DNA of 64,000 nt from a virus (IMGVR_UViG_3300046513_000221:188001-252000), one strand, 5' to 3'; positions 32,807-41,587 are shown, counted from the first letter of the stretch. Program-made: numbers and translations. The notes: a model not told the origin generated them from the sequence alone.

Positions 32807-33343
32807 TTACTCGGGGATCAGCTCGGCGATGCGTGCTGCAACTGCATCGCGAACCAGCTTGTCCACGGCGTTGTTGTACTCGCTGTCCTTGTGCGACTTG
32901 ACATGGATGTACTTGATCTTGATGCTCTCGGTCTTTTCCAGGATCTCTTTGTAGATGTCCTGATGGGCCACCGGCTTGCCGTTGGTCGAGCGCCACTCGC
33001 CCTTGGTGCGGATCGATGCCTTGATCCACTTCGAGATGTAGTCGTTGAAGGCGTCGGTCGCGGTCTTGCTGTCGGAGTACACCTCGATCGTCAGCTCGTG
33101 CTTGGCACCGAACTTCTTGGTCGCGAAGATCGCTGCGCTGAGGATGCCACGCAGTTCCATTTCGGTGATGGTCGAGTTCTCGACGACGGTCACGGCACGG
33201 CCCAGCTCGTCATCGATGCCGGTCGATTGGTCGCGGGTCATGGCGATGAAGCCGTAGGCGGCGACGTTGTCGATGCCGTCCACGTTCTTCACGGTGTTGA
33301 TACTGCCATCGGTGTAAACCTTGATCTTCAGCTTGGTCTTCAT
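32807..33343 (-). CDS. Ribonuclease H (RNase HI type)
   Basis: 178 residues. The catalytic residues of RNase HI are visible: Asp12 in YTDGS, Glu63 in TEMELRG, Asp91 in YSDSK and Asp161 in NAVDKLVRDA, with His151 in VKSHKD. The enzyme cuts RNA in RNA-DNA hybrids, removing primers during lagging-strand synthesis. T4 RNase H is of a different family (FEN-like), so this is not a direct T4 equivalent. It lies near the primase gene. Confidence 0.92.
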   Translation of the reverse strand: MKTKLKIKVYTDGSINTVKNVDGIDNVAAYGFIAMTRDQSTGIDDELGRAVTVVENSTITEMELRGILSAAIFATKKFGAKHELTIEVYSDSKTATDAFNDYISKWIKASIRTKGEWRSTNGKPVAHQDIYKEILEKTESIKIKYIHVKSHKDSEYNNAVDKLVRDAVAARIAELIPE

Positions 33344-33369
33344 GTGTCTCTTTTCTTGAATCTAGATGA

Positions 33370-33401
33370 AAGGCCGCTACCCTGAGGTAGCGGCTACTTT
33401 G
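33370..33401 (-). terminator. Hairpin after the 33.4-34.1 kb gene
   Basis: Stem GCCGCTACC / GGTAGCGGC with a 4-base loop (33373-33394), followed on the minus strand by TTTCATC. Confidence 0.65.
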
Positions 33402-33402
33402 A

Positions 33403-34125
33403 TTACTGCGCGGCGTCCAGATTGATCACGCTGCCGCTGACGGCGACGATGCCATCGGGCAGAACCAACGAGACGCCCTGACCTTCAGCCTTCGCCAGTG
33501 CGTCGTACTGGTCCATGATCTGCTTGCTCACCGGCTGCGGATTCGCTTCCACCATGTCGGTGCAGGTGGCGTCGGCCACGACGTAGTAGGTCGGTTGCAG
33601 GGTAGCGGAACCTGCAATCAGCTCTTCGGCGTTGACGTGCAGCAGCGGCTGCGGATCGGCTGCGGTGTACGAGTCGTCCGGATGCTTGACGAAGAAGGCC
33701 GGGATCGGCACGCCGCTGTCTTCAGGCAGCATGAACGAGGTGTCCGGCGCACCATCGGTCGAGTCGTCCGGGAGCGCGAAGCCGCGCTCTTCGTCGGTCA
33801 CGTAGCGGTCCAGTGCGGTAGGGATCTGATCGATCTCGGCCCACTGCTCCTCGGCCTGTACGCGGCAGAACTCCAGCCACTCTTCCTTGGTCGAGACAGG
33901 GATCTCGGTGACGACCTGAATGCCCTGCTCCGCCAGAATCGACGGGTGGGCGAACACGGCCAGCTGCGAGGTCGGAACCCACTCGGGGATATTGCTCTCG
34001 GCGTTGACGCGGGATTCGCGTTGCACCAGCTTGATCAGCTCTTCTTCCGAGGTTGCACGGAAGATGTTGACTGGCTGTTGCGGTTTAGCCAGCAGGCACG
34101 AGGTCAGGAAGAACAGTTTGCTCAT
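33403..34125 (-). CDS. Hypothetical acidic protein
   Basis: 240 residues from ATG 34125; a further in-frame ATG at 34143 lacks a ribosome binding site. Begins MSKLFFLTSCLLAKPQ, then RATSEEELIKLVQRESRVNA; the middle is very acidic with many Pro. Cys near residue 10 is not in a lipobox. No family recognised. Confidence 0.6.
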   Translation of the reverse strand: MSKLFFLTSCLLAKPQQPVNIFRATSEEELIKLVQRESRVNAESNIPEWVPTSQLAVFAHPSILAEQGIQVVTEIPVSTKEEWLEFCRVQAEEQWAEIDQIPTALDRYVTDEERGFALPDDSTDGAPDTSFMLPEDSGVPIPAFFVKHPDDSYTAADPQPLLHVNAEELIAGSATLQPTYYVVADATCTDMVEANPQPVSKQIMDQYDALAKAEGQGVSLVLPDGIVAVSGSVINLDAAQ

Positions 34126-34146
34126 TTTGGTATTCTCTTTCATGGG

Positions 34147-35169
34147 TTATTTAAGTCTGAATGTCTTTGGCAGGATCAGTTCCGGCCGGACTCCGAAATC
34201 CTTTTGAGACTCGAATTTATTGTACACGATCTTGACCGATTTGTATCGAGGCAGCATGAGGATGCGCTCGAAGTCCTTCAGCGAGATGTCGTTGTCGGCG
34301 TAGATGGTCAGGTTCTGCGTCAGGAAGCCCATGCGCATCAGCGTCGCTGGCAGCAGGTTGAAGCCCTTGCCGTTGATCGCTGTGAACACGCGGTTCAGGT
34401 TGTCCTTGTCGCTGTAATAGTTGTTGTAGACCGATGCGAGGTCGAAGAAGCCCTCCGACATCACCACATCGATCTCAGGTGCCATCTTCTCCACTCGGGA
34501 GGTCATGGTGTAGATCTTGCTGCCCTCGCCGTACTTGTCGAAGCCGATCGTCTTGAACCGCTTCGAGAAGCTGCCGTCGTAGAAGCGGAAGCTCGCGTAG
34601 GTGTTGTCCTGAGACAGCCAGCCAACGGCGTGCTTATCAACCAGCCAACACTCCTTGGCGAACTGCTCGTCGTCCAGCAGGTGCTCCAGCCCGTTCAGGA
34701 TCACGAAATCCTCAAGGGAGTTGATGATCTTGTACTGACGCAGGAGGGTGCGGTCGCAGTCGATGCCGAGGCGGCTGTCGATGTACTCCTTCTTGGGCTT
34801 GAACTTGCCCTTGAAGTCGTACTTCGGGAACTTCGCATTCGCCATCCGCAGGACGCCACGGCTACCCTCCCGTACCACCGTATTCCTACGGAAAGCACGG
34901 TATTCCCTGTGGATATTCGTCGACAGCTCGTCGTCGAATACACTGAGGTCATCGAGAGTGCCGCCGCTGAGAATCCCAGAGCTTTCGCAACGTTGGCAGA
35001 AGAACCAGTACGGCACCTGATTCGTGATGTACAGGTGAGCGTGTGTCCTGTCCTTGGAGCTATCTCCGCAGTACGGACACCGCACCTGAAGCTCGGTCCT
35101 CCGAGCGTTGAAGTAAGCGACCTGCTTACTCTGCGTCATCACGCGGTACAGATCATCCAGAATCGTCAC
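34147..35169 (-). CDS. DNA primase, DnaG/T4 gp61-like
   Basis: 340 residues (T4 gp61 has 342). The N-terminal zinc finger has CPYC (Cys31, Cys34) and CQRC (Cys58, Cys61). A TOPRIM domain follows: VVMSEGFFDLA (about residues 235-245, with the catalytic Glu) and YADNDIS (about 288-294, with two Asp). It makes RNA primers on the lagging strand, in T4 together with a DnaB-type helicase, which is not in this window. The start is GTG 35169, with GGGGAAG eight bases upstream, overlapping the region of the previous stop. Confidence 0.88.
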   Translation of the reverse strand: MTILDDLYRVMTQSKQVAYFNARRTELQVRCPYCGDSSKDRTHAHLYITNQVPYWFFCQRCESSGILSGGTLDDLSVFDDELSTNIHREYRAFRRNTVVREGSRGVLRMANAKFPKYDFKGKFKPKKEYIDSRLGIDCDRTLLRQYKIINSLEDFVILNGLEHLLDDEQFAKECWLVDKHAVGWLSQDNTYASFRFYDGSFSKRFKTIGFDKYGEGSKIYTMTSRVEKMAPEIDVVMSEGFFDLASVYNNYYSDKDNLNRVFTAINGKGFNLLPATLMRMGFLTQNLTIYADNDISLKDFERILMLPRYKSVKIVYNKFESQKDFGVRPELILPKTFRLK

Positions 35170-35172
35170 GGG

Positions 35173-35538
35173 TTACTTCCCCGTAGTGATCCAGTCCGGG
35201 CCGGGAGGCGTGTCCCAGCCGGTATCTGCAACGGTATAGCCCATCGTGGACGAGTAGAAGGTCAGCTTGCCACCGCGATCGCTGATCGAGCGGATGCCCC
35301 ACGTATCCTTTCCGTTCTCCGCAGAGTCCGGGTCGTCGTAGACGTTCACGTCACGGTGCGTGCCCTTCTCAGTCACGTACTGCGTGATGATCTCGCCGTG
35401 ACCGGCTGCGTTGTAGAAGACCTCGACCTTCTTGACGCTGAGCATCGCGACGTACAGCGGATCATCGGCGGTGTTCATGCCAGCGACGACGAAGATGCGG
35501 TCGCCGATGTCGTGGATTTGTTGGTCCAGAGTTTTCAT
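35173..35538 (-). CDS. Hypothetical protein
   Basis: 121 residues, starting at the end of the lipoprotein gene (which ends at 35538). Mixed alpha/beta pattern (DRIFVVAGMNTADDPLYVAM; GKLTFYSSTMGYTVADTGWD). Ends in a Pro/Gly-rich tail. Not recognised. Sits between the lipoprotein and the primase in one minus unit. Confidence 0.6.
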   Translation of the reverse strand: MKTLDQQIHDIGDRIFVVAGMNTADDPLYVAMLSVKKVEVFYNAAGHGEIITQYVTEKGTHRDVNVYDDPDSAENGKDTWGIRSISDRGGKLTFYSSTMGYTVADTGWDTPPGPDWITTGK

Positions 35539-35804
35539 TACTTCTTCTCGCTTTCCTTCTTGACGTACTCCACGCCGTCGATGACAACGGCGGTCGCCAG
35601 CGATTTACCTTCCGGGACCGTCGCGGAAGTGATACTGTTCGGGCAACGCATGACGGTCAGGCGCTGTCCGTCAGTATTCGTGAGGTAGAAGGTTTTGCAG
35701 TCCTTCAGTTCGGACGGCATCGAAGCGAAGTAGAGGGTCTTGGCGCTGTCTACGCAGCCGGTCAGAGCCAGCATCGATGCCAGCAGAATTGCGATACGCT
35801 TCAT
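35538..35804 (-). CDS. Small outer-membrane-type lipoprotein
   Basis: 88 residues with a signal peptide MKRIAILLASMLALTGC; the lipobox LTGC places the lipidated Cys at residue 17. The mature part has two Cys (DCKTFYLTN, MRCPNS) that may form a disulfide. Start overlaps the upstream stop (TAATG). Such lipoproteins can act in lysis or superinfection immunity; no specific family is evident. Confidence 0.7.
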   Translation of the reverse strand: MKRIAILLASMLALTGCVDSAKTLYFASMPSELKDCKTFYLTNTDGQRLTVMRCPNSITSATVPEGKSLATAVVIDGVEYVKKESEKK

Positions 35805-37288
35805 TACATACGCTCCAGGAAAGAAAGAACCTCGCTGATGAGAGGCTTCGGGTTCTCCTCGATTGCTTCGAGGTAGGACGACAGGTCGTTCGACTCGTCG
35901 TGGCTTGGCAGGTACTCGAACTCGGTACTCATGATGTCGCCGATGAACACGATGATCGACTTGTTCTCTTCGATCTTCTCGCGGATGAGCGAGTACTTCG
36001 AGAGGATGTTGTGGTAGGACTTGGACTGCACGATCTCGGTGACCAGCTTGCCCTTGTGCAGGTTGCGACGGCCACCCTTCGGACGGATCTGCGCCGTGAG
36101 GATCGCCGCCAGCGTGTAGTACTTTTGATCGAGCAGCCACTGGCGGAAGATCATCAGCATGTACAGGTATTCCTCGCGGTTGCACAACTGGACGTTGATC
36201 TTGTCCTGTGCGCCGAGATAGTGCGTCATCAGGCGCACCTGCATCTGGTTGGGCTGCACCTTGCGGGTGTTGTACGCCAGCTCCTCCGGCGAGAACCGCA
36301 TCTTGCGGCGATCGATGAAGTTCTTGATGTTCTCCTTGTCGATCGTGTACTGCATCTCGTTGGAGTTCACCAGACGCATCTCGACGCGTTGGAACGGGCT
36401 GACGTTGCTCTCGTTGCTGTCGGTGCGGATCTGGCTGATCGGCTTGAAGTTGATCTTGATGTTCTGCGTGAACTGGTACATGATCTGCTGCTTGATCACG
36501 ACGTGCAGGAAAGAGACGATCGACTTGTTGATGTCGAGCTTCGGTATCGTGTCCCGTACGATCTTGCGGAACAGGTCAAGCGACATGACGTGTTCGTCCA
36601 CCGAGATGTTCTTCAGGTACTCCCACATGACGCGGTCGGAGTACAGGGTGTTGTTGACGGAGGACTTAATGAACTTCGTGATCTTCTGCGGCAGGTCCAG
36701 CTCCACGCCGTGCTCGTCGATGTTGAACACACCGAAGATGCGATTGAACACGTTGATCGTGATGTCCTGCTCCTTCTTGATCTGCATCACGTCCATATAG
36801 GAGCAGATCAGAGGGATGACGATTCTCGACATGATCGAGATGCAGATCACCATCTTGGCGTAGGAGTCCTTGAACTGTAGTTCCTCCTCGCCGGTGCGGG
36901 TCTCGATCGAGATCGTGTACTCCGCATTCACCTTCTCGCGGATGGCCGTTTGCAGGATCTCGTCGCTGATCAGCTGCTCGAACAGGAAGTCGATGAACAG
37001 ATTCACGTCGCCGAATGGCACACCTTCCTCGGTATGACCCTCGATGAAGGTACCGTCCTGGATGTTCATCATCACAGTCAGGTAGCTCTCCGGCAGGTCG
37101 TCGTAGAGGTCGAAGAAGTACTTCAGATCCTCGACGATCTTACCGATGATCGAGTTGTACACTCGCTTTCGGTTGATGGGAAAGAGGCAGTACTTGGCCT
37201 CCTCCCCGATGTTAAACAGCTGGGTGAAATCGAAGGTGAAGTCCTTCTCGTTCACACCAAACAGACTATCAATATTCGTGATCGTCAT
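35804..37288 (-). CDS. Large unknown helical phage protein
   Basis: 494 residues, AAAAGGGTACCGC before the ATG. Long helical segments with hydrophobic faces (MVICISIMSRIVIPLICSYM near residues 150-170) and a basic C-terminal region (IRPKGGRRNLHKGK). No catalytic motif. In general style it resembles the 396-residue protein at 55.1-56.3 kb, but I see no clear shared block. Function unknown. Confidence 0.65.
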   Translation of the reverse strand: MTITNIDSLFGVNEKDFTFDFTQLFNIGEEAKYCLFPINRKRVYNSIIGKIVEDLKYFFDLYDDLPESYLTVMMNIQDGTFIEGHTEEGVPFGDVNLFIDFLFEQLISDEILQTAIREKVNAEYTISIETRTGEEELQFKDSYAKMVICISIMSRIVIPLICSYMDVMQIKKEQDITINVFNRIFGVFNIDEHGVELDLPQKITKFIKSSVNNTLYSDRVMWEYLKNISVDEHVMSLDLFRKIVRDTIPKLDINKSIVSFLHVVIKQQIMYQFTQNIKINFKPISQIRTDSNESNVSPFQRVEMRLVNSNEMQYTIDKENIKNFIDRRKMRFSPEELAYNTRKVQPNQMQVRLMTHYLGAQDKINVQLCNREEYLYMLMIFRQWLLDQKYYTLAAILTAQIRPKGGRRNLHKGKLVTEIVQSKSYHNILSKYSLIREKIEENKSIIVFIGDIMSTEFEYLPSHDESNDLSSYLEAIEENPKPLISEVLSFLERM

Positions 37289-37330
37289 GCGGTACCCTTT
37301 TCATTTTTTGGTGTTTCTTGACTACGCGCT

Positions 37331-37343
37331 AATTATATATGCA
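37331..37343 (-). promoter_or_regulatory. AT-rich promoter-like motif
   Basis: AATTATATATGCA on the plus strand (TGCATATATAATT on the minus), about 45 bases before the ATG at 37288. Confidence 0.35.
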
Positions 37344-37362
37344 CAATTGGCGATTTATGGTT

Positions 37363-38250
37363 TCAACGACGCACCTTGCTGTCCACTTTGTTGTCGACTT
37401 TCGTGTTCAATTTGCTCAGAACACGGGCCTTGCGATCGACCGTTTCCTTCTCACTCTTGTCGATCCGGGCCTTACCGCGTGCGGCGTTCACCGACTTCAC
37501 GACCTTCTTCTCCACCTTCGGAGCGGCCTGTTTAGGCGCTTTCATCTGCATCTTCTTGTGCATCTTGTAGTCTTGATCCACCTCGGCGAAGCTGCGGACG
37601 GCGTTCTTGATGCTGAACTTCGTCGCGTTGATGATGGCCGGGGCGTAGTTGGAGTACTCGTTCAGGCCCAACTGCCGGATGAACATCATGGCGAACATGA
37701 TGGACTTCTCGTAGTTGACGATCTCGTCCGGGTTGCGACTCGTCGGCGCATGGGTCAGACTCATCTCAGGCAGTTTGCTCTTGAAGTACGGGATCAGGAG
37801 CTCTTGCTTGTTGAACACGTACGCGTACGTGAAGGCAAATGCCGAGTTGTTACTGAATATTCGGATGTTTTTGCCGAGCAGATTAGTGCTTTTCGCATTA
37901 ACCTCAAGGAATTCTACCGCTACGTCGTACGTAACGCCAGACACCGTCTCAGATGGGACGCGCACGATGATGAACACGCTGTCCTGAACCTTGTAGACAT
38001 TGTACTTGAAGGATCCGTTCTCCTTCAGCACATGCTGGTACTTGCCGGTGATCTGCGCGAGCAGCTTCTTGCGCTTCTCGGTCGCGGCTGCGCCCTTCGT
38101 ACCGAACGGGTCGTTGATGAAGGACTGGATCGTGTACTTGATCCCGCTGAAGAGAGACCCGATGACGGATTGGTCAGCGGGTTTCGGAGCATGGGTGGGA
38201 TCCTTGATGTATGAAGGGAGAGTGTGGGTACTCTTCGTGGTTTCGGCCAT
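37363..38250 (-). CDS. Hypothetical protein with Lys-rich C-terminus
   Basis: 295 residues from ATG 38250, with GAGGTGCCAC upstream. The N-terminal 30 residues are unstructured, then a mixed domain (SVFIIVRVPSETVSGVTYDV). The last 70 residues are a basic, Lys/Ala/Val-rich tail with repeated K-V-x-x-K. The tail suggests binding to nucleic acid or a membrane. Family not recognised. Preceded by the 20-base promoter motif. Confidence 0.65.
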   Translation of the reverse strand: MAETTKSTHTLPSYIKDPTHAPKPADQSVIGSLFSGIKYTIQSFINDPFGTKGAAATEKRKKLLAQITGKYQHVLKENGSFKYNVYKVQDSVFIIVRVPSETVSGVTYDVAVEFLEVNAKSTNLLGKNIRIFSNNSAFAFTYAYVFNKQELLIPYFKSKLPEMSLTHAPTSRNPDEIVNYEKSIMFAMMFIRQLGLNEYSNYAPAIINATKFSIKNAVRSFAEVDQDYKMHKKMQMKAPKQAAPKVEKKVVKSVNAARGKARIDKSEKETVDRKARVLSKLNTKVDNKVDSKVRR

Positions 38251-38265
38251 GTGGCACCTCAAAAT

Positions 38266-38285
38266 TTTGAATTATAACACGAAAT
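38266..38285 (-). promoter_or_regulatory. Promoter-like motif ATTTCGTGTTATAATTCAAA
   Basis: Reads on the minus strand, 16 bases before the ATG at 38250, and matches the plus-strand motif at 15014-15033 at 18 of 20 positions. Contains a TATAAT core. Confidence 0.55.
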
Positions 38286-38304
38286 TTCTATTACGGGCAT
38301 AAAA

Positions 38305-38341
38305 TTTTCGGGATGGACTTGTTAGGATCCATCCCGAAAAC
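38305..38341 (-). terminator. Terminator of the chaperonin gene
   Basis: A 13-bp stem TTTTCGGGATGGA / TCCATCCCGAAAA with a 10-base loop; the minus-strand 3' arm ends in a T-run. Confidence 0.8.
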
Positions 38342-38349
38342 GGGTCAGC

Positions 38350-40050
38350 TTAGATCAGCTGGTTGATACTCAGGAGCATGCCCACGATCGAGACGGACGC
38401 CTTGAGGATCTGGACGTCGGTGTCGATAGGCGCGAGGACTTGTGTTTCCTCGATGCTCTGGAACTGGCGCTCCAGTACGTCGTACATGCGCGAGTCATTC
38501 ATGTGCAGCGCCTCGCGGATCATCTCCAACGCCTCCGGTTGGGAGCGCAGGACAGGATCCTTGCTGATGATGCAGTAGAACGTGTTGTAGTACACGTCGC
38601 GCAGACGGTCGATGACCTGACGCGTGAACTCCAAGTCGAACTGCTTCAGCACCGCGTCGTCCGCATGGATCTCGTCCCAGCGGTTGGCGATAGAATTGGC
38701 CGCAAAGAACAGCGAGATGTTGCCGCCGAATCCGAAGCCCTTCAGCAGGGCCGATTTACAGGCCAATACGGCATCCTCCACGAGGAATCGACGCGTCTGC
38801 TTCTCTTCGGCGGTGATGCCGCCCACCAGAATGCGAACGGACACGCCGTTCAGCTTGGACAGACGGATGCGCAGGTTACCGCGTACCGAAGGCTGGCTGA
38901 TGGGAGTCTCATCGAACTCCTTCTGCAGAACCTGCAGACGCTCGCCGTAGAACGGGGTGTTCAGGGTCATGCCCTGACCTGCGAGGAAGACCGATTTGGT
39001 TCCGGTCAGTTCGAGGCTGCTCGCCGCACCGAGTTGCTTCAGGTCGAAGGTCGCCGGGTCGCGGATGATGTCGGAGTCCAGATAGATTGCCAGATCGAGG
39101 AACTCGTCGTGCTGCAGCTGGCTCGACAGATCGTACGTCTTGACGATGTAGATCTTGTTCTGCTTGCGCAGGAAGTCTGCCATGCAGGTGTTCAGAACGT
39201 CCTGATGGGTCTGGTCGGTGATGACGACGATGTTGCGCGCCGGGTTCGCCTGTTGGACCTTCTTCAGCAGCTCATAGTGCTCGCCGAAGAACTCGTAGCT
39301 CATGAACACGATCGGCTTGTCTACCGTGATGGTGGACTTGTCGCCGAAGTACATGTTGTGCGCCGGACCACGATCGAACGTGAAGCCGTAACGCATGGTG
39401 TGTGACACAGGTGTCAGCGAATCGCGTGGATCCTCTTCGATGCGCACATCCGACAGATAGGACAGACCGGAGAAGACGTTGGCGATGTACTCACCGATGC
39501 GTACATCGTTGTTGTTCGAGATCTGGCTGATGGCCGTCAGCACGCGCTTGCGGTTGTCGCCATTCACCTGATGGGTGTACTTATTCTCGATCTCGCGTTC
39601 GAGATAGAACACCACGCGGTCCAGCAGATCCAGCAGCTGCTTGCGGGTGTACTTCCGGTCGCGCAGGTCCATCAGGGCTTCATACATGAAGCTCGCCGAC
39701 AGAACGGCACTGGTGGAGCCGTCGCCGACGGTCTTGACCAGATTGTAGGACACCTTCTTCAGCAGCTGGTGGACGGCGACGTCCTGCGCAGCAGCATACT
39801 TCAGGTTCTCCAGAATGGTGTAACCATCCTTGGTGATGATCGGAACACCACCATCATTCTCGATCATGGTGTTCGAGCCCAGCGGACCATAGCTCTTCGC
39901 CAGAACGCTGACCAGCGAGGTCAGGAACTTCAGCGTATCACTGTGGAACTGAGCGTCATCCTTGATGACACCTTGGAAAGGCGACGGCGAACCCATTTGC
40001 TGGGCCACAGTCGTCTCGGCAGGTTTCTTTCTTTTCAAAAATTCGAACAT
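38350..40050 (-). CDS. GroEL-like chaperonin
   Basis: 566 residues, close to GroEL (548). ATP-binding elements: SYGPLGSNTMI (54-63), IITKDGYTIL (71-80) and VGDGSTSAVL (108-117, with the equivalent of Asp87 of GroEL). A second part of the site, RRFLVEDAVLACKSALLKGF with GFGGN after it, is near residues 415-440 (cellular: ARVEDALHATRAAV with GGG). Sequence is highly diverged from host GroEL. Related chaperonins are known from a few large phages (for example EL and OBP), where they fold phage proteins without a GroES. N-terminus MFEFLKRKKP is an added extension. Confidence 0.88.
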   Translation of the reverse strand: MFEFLKRKKPAETTVAQQMGSPSPFQGVIKDDAQFHSDTLKFLTSLVSVLAKSYGPLGSNTMIENDGGVPIITKDGYTILENLKYAAAQDVAVHQLLKKVSYNLVKTVGDGSTSAVLSASFMYEALMDLRDRKYTRKQLLDLLDRVVFYLEREIENKYTHQVNGDNRKRVLTAISQISNNNDVRIGEYIANVFSGLSYLSDVRIEEDPRDSLTPVSHTMRYGFTFDRGPAHNMYFGDKSTITVDKPIVFMSYEFFGEHYELLKKVQQANPARNIVVITDQTHQDVLNTCMADFLRKQNKIYIVKTYDLSSQLQHDEFLDLAIYLDSDIIRDPATFDLKQLGAASSLELTGTKSVFLAGQGMTLNTPFYGERLQVLQKEFDETPISQPSVRGNLRIRLSKLNGVSVRILVGGITAEEKQTRRFLVEDAVLACKSALLKGFGFGGNISLFFAANSIANRWDEIHADDAVLKQFDLEFTRQVIDRLRDVYYNTFYCIISKDPVLRSQPEALEMIREALHMNDSRMYDVLERQFQSIEETQVLAPIDTDVQILKASVSIVGMLLSINQLI

Positions 40051-40062
40051 TGCGGTTCCTAA

Positions 40063-40343
40063 TTATTTCTTGGCCTTAGGCCGGGGTTTGCTTGCAGCTT
40101 CGGCCTTGGCCTTTTCCATCTCTCGTGCTTCGATCTTGCGCTTGTCCTCGACGAATCTAGCCCTTGCGTCGTAGAGGCTGGATAGCATGGGAAGCTCACA
40201 TTCCATGACGTCCTCCAGAGTCAGCTGCCCCTTGAAGATATCCAAGGTGGCAGCTATCTGGTACATGATGTTGTCCAGAGACTTCTGTACTTCGTCATGC
40301 GGGCGTACATCTATGAGCTTTACTGAACCCTTGCTATACTTTG
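40063..40343 (-). CDS. Frameshift-extension region downstream of the zinc-motif baseplate protein
   Basis: 67 codons follow ATG 40266, but that ATG has no ribosome binding site. The frame is open and protein-like upstream to 40386 with no ATG, GTG or TTG (SKYSKGSVKLIDVRPHDEVQ precedes). It overlaps the end of the gene at 40320-41492 by about 66 bases in the -1 frame. A run CTTTTTC at 40343-40349 could allow a -1 slip on TTT, fusing the two. The C-terminus is Lys/Ala-rich. Either a programmed -1 frameshift or a missing T would account for it. Function unknown. Confidence 0.5.
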
Positions 40344-41492
40344 AAAAAGCGTGTTGGTCAGATCGACGGTGATGTCGGTGATCATCTCACCGCAGTGGCC
40401 GCACTTCAGGTTAGGCAGCTTGTACGAAACCTTGAACGCGTCCATCTTGGCGCTGATCTCCTTGTCGAGGAACGCCTTGTCTTCCGGATCGATGTCGATG
40501 ATCACGCGGATCTTGTCCTGAATCGTCTCCAGTTCGATGAACTCCAGACGGCCCTCGGACAGAGCCTGAATGTGAGGAATCGCCATGGTGCCGATGTGCT
40601 TCAGGTAGCCGAAGATCTCCGGCTCGACGGCGGGGTGCTGCTCGGCGCGGTTCAGCGTGCGGATGTAGTCGTGCAGGGTCGGCGTGGTCAGGTCCAGAAC
40701 GGTTTTGCTGACCGGCAGGATGATGCGACGGGTGTTGTTTACGACCGACGACTTCACCAGCTCGTTTGCTGGCAGGTTCTTGGACAGCAGGTCGCGAATG
40801 TAGCTGCCAACCTCGTTCTCGTCCTTGGCCTGAATCAGCAGTTCCTTGCTGATCTTCGCCTTGTTGGTCTTCTCGCACGAGCCGCAGATGACGTTGTAGT
40901 CGCCTTCTTCCGGGAAGGTGGCGCAGTAGATGCCGTAGATCAGGGTCTCGAAGTCGGCCTCGGACGTGATCTTCAGCCACAGGTCGAAGTCGATCTTACC
41001 GAAGTTGGCGTTAACCATCTTCGAGTAGGTGAAGTTGAACAGCTTCAGGTTCTGTTCCTTCTCGGTGCCGGTGAACTTGCGCACCTTGATCATGTCGTCG
41101 TTGTTCAGTGCGCGGAAGGCGGCACGGTAGCCCGACTGCAGGGCGACGATCTCGAAGGAAGGCTTCAGGAACAGCGTGTCCATTTCCTGATGGGTGCCCA
41201 GCGGGTTATCCGACTTACGGATGTTGATCGCGGACAGGTCGATGTTCAGCGCGGCCAGAACCTTGCGAGCAGCGCTCTGCGCGGTTTCCTTGGCCGGGGC
41301 CGGTGCTGCCGGTGCCTCGGGAGCCACTGGAGCAGGGGATTGCTCGACAGCGGTCTGTACCGGGGCTTCGCCAGCGATTGCGGTCGAAACTTCCGCTTCC
41401 GCTACGGGAGCAGCCTGTTGACCCAGATCTTCTTGCGAAACGCCCTGCTCCGCCAGCATGCTATGCAGATCGTCGATGTTGTTGATTTCCAT
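40320..41492 (-). CDS. Baseplate/tail assembly protein with zinc motifs (T4 gp26/gp51-like, tentative)
   Basis: 390 residues from ATG 41492 with AGGAAAACAGAC upstream. Residues 15-100 are a Pro/Ala/Glu-rich linker. The folded part has two CxxC pairs: VICGSCEKTNKAK and, near the end, LKCGHCGEMITDIT. Paired zinc-type cysteines and this length resemble assembly proteins of the T4 baseplate hub class. The frame ends after VDLTNTLFQSIARVQ, but a -1 frame continues downstream (see neighbouring entry). Next upstream genes are gp25-like and other baseplate candidates. Confidence 0.6.
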   Translation of the reverse strand: MEINNIDDLHSMLAEQGVSQEDLGQQAAPVAEAEVSTAIAGEAPVQTAVEQSPAPVAPEAPAAPAPAKETAQSAARKVLAALNIDLSAINIRKSDNPLGTHQEMDTLFLKPSFEIVALQSGYRAAFRALNNDDMIKVRKFTGTEKEQNLKLFNFTYSKMVNANFGKIDFDLWLKITSEADFETLIYGIYCATFPEEGDYNVICGSCEKTNKAKISKELLIQAKDENEVGSYIRDLLSKNLPANELVKSSVVNNTRRIILPVSKTVLDLTTPTLHDYIRTLNRAEQHPAVEPEIFGYLKHIGTMAIPHIQALSEGRLEFIELETIQDKIRVIIDIDPEDKAFLDKEISAKMDAFKVSYKLPNLKCGHCGEMITDITVDLTNTLFQSIARVQ

Positions 41493-41587
41493 GTCTGTTT
41501 TCCTATTCAGGTTTAGTGTCGGAGTGAAATACTCCTGATGGTCTAACCCCATGTTGACCCTTAGGCCATTTTACGATGGCATTTCGT

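Noticed and set aside
33595-35688. A 697-codon plus-strand frame
   Set aside because: Runs across several well-supported minus-strand genes (primase and neighbours); low-complexity Val/Leu/Arg/Asp pattern shows a shadow frame.
40063-40266. Start of the small gene at ATG 40266
   Set aside because: No ribosome binding site, and protein-like sequence continues upstream of it; kept only as a possible frameshift extension.
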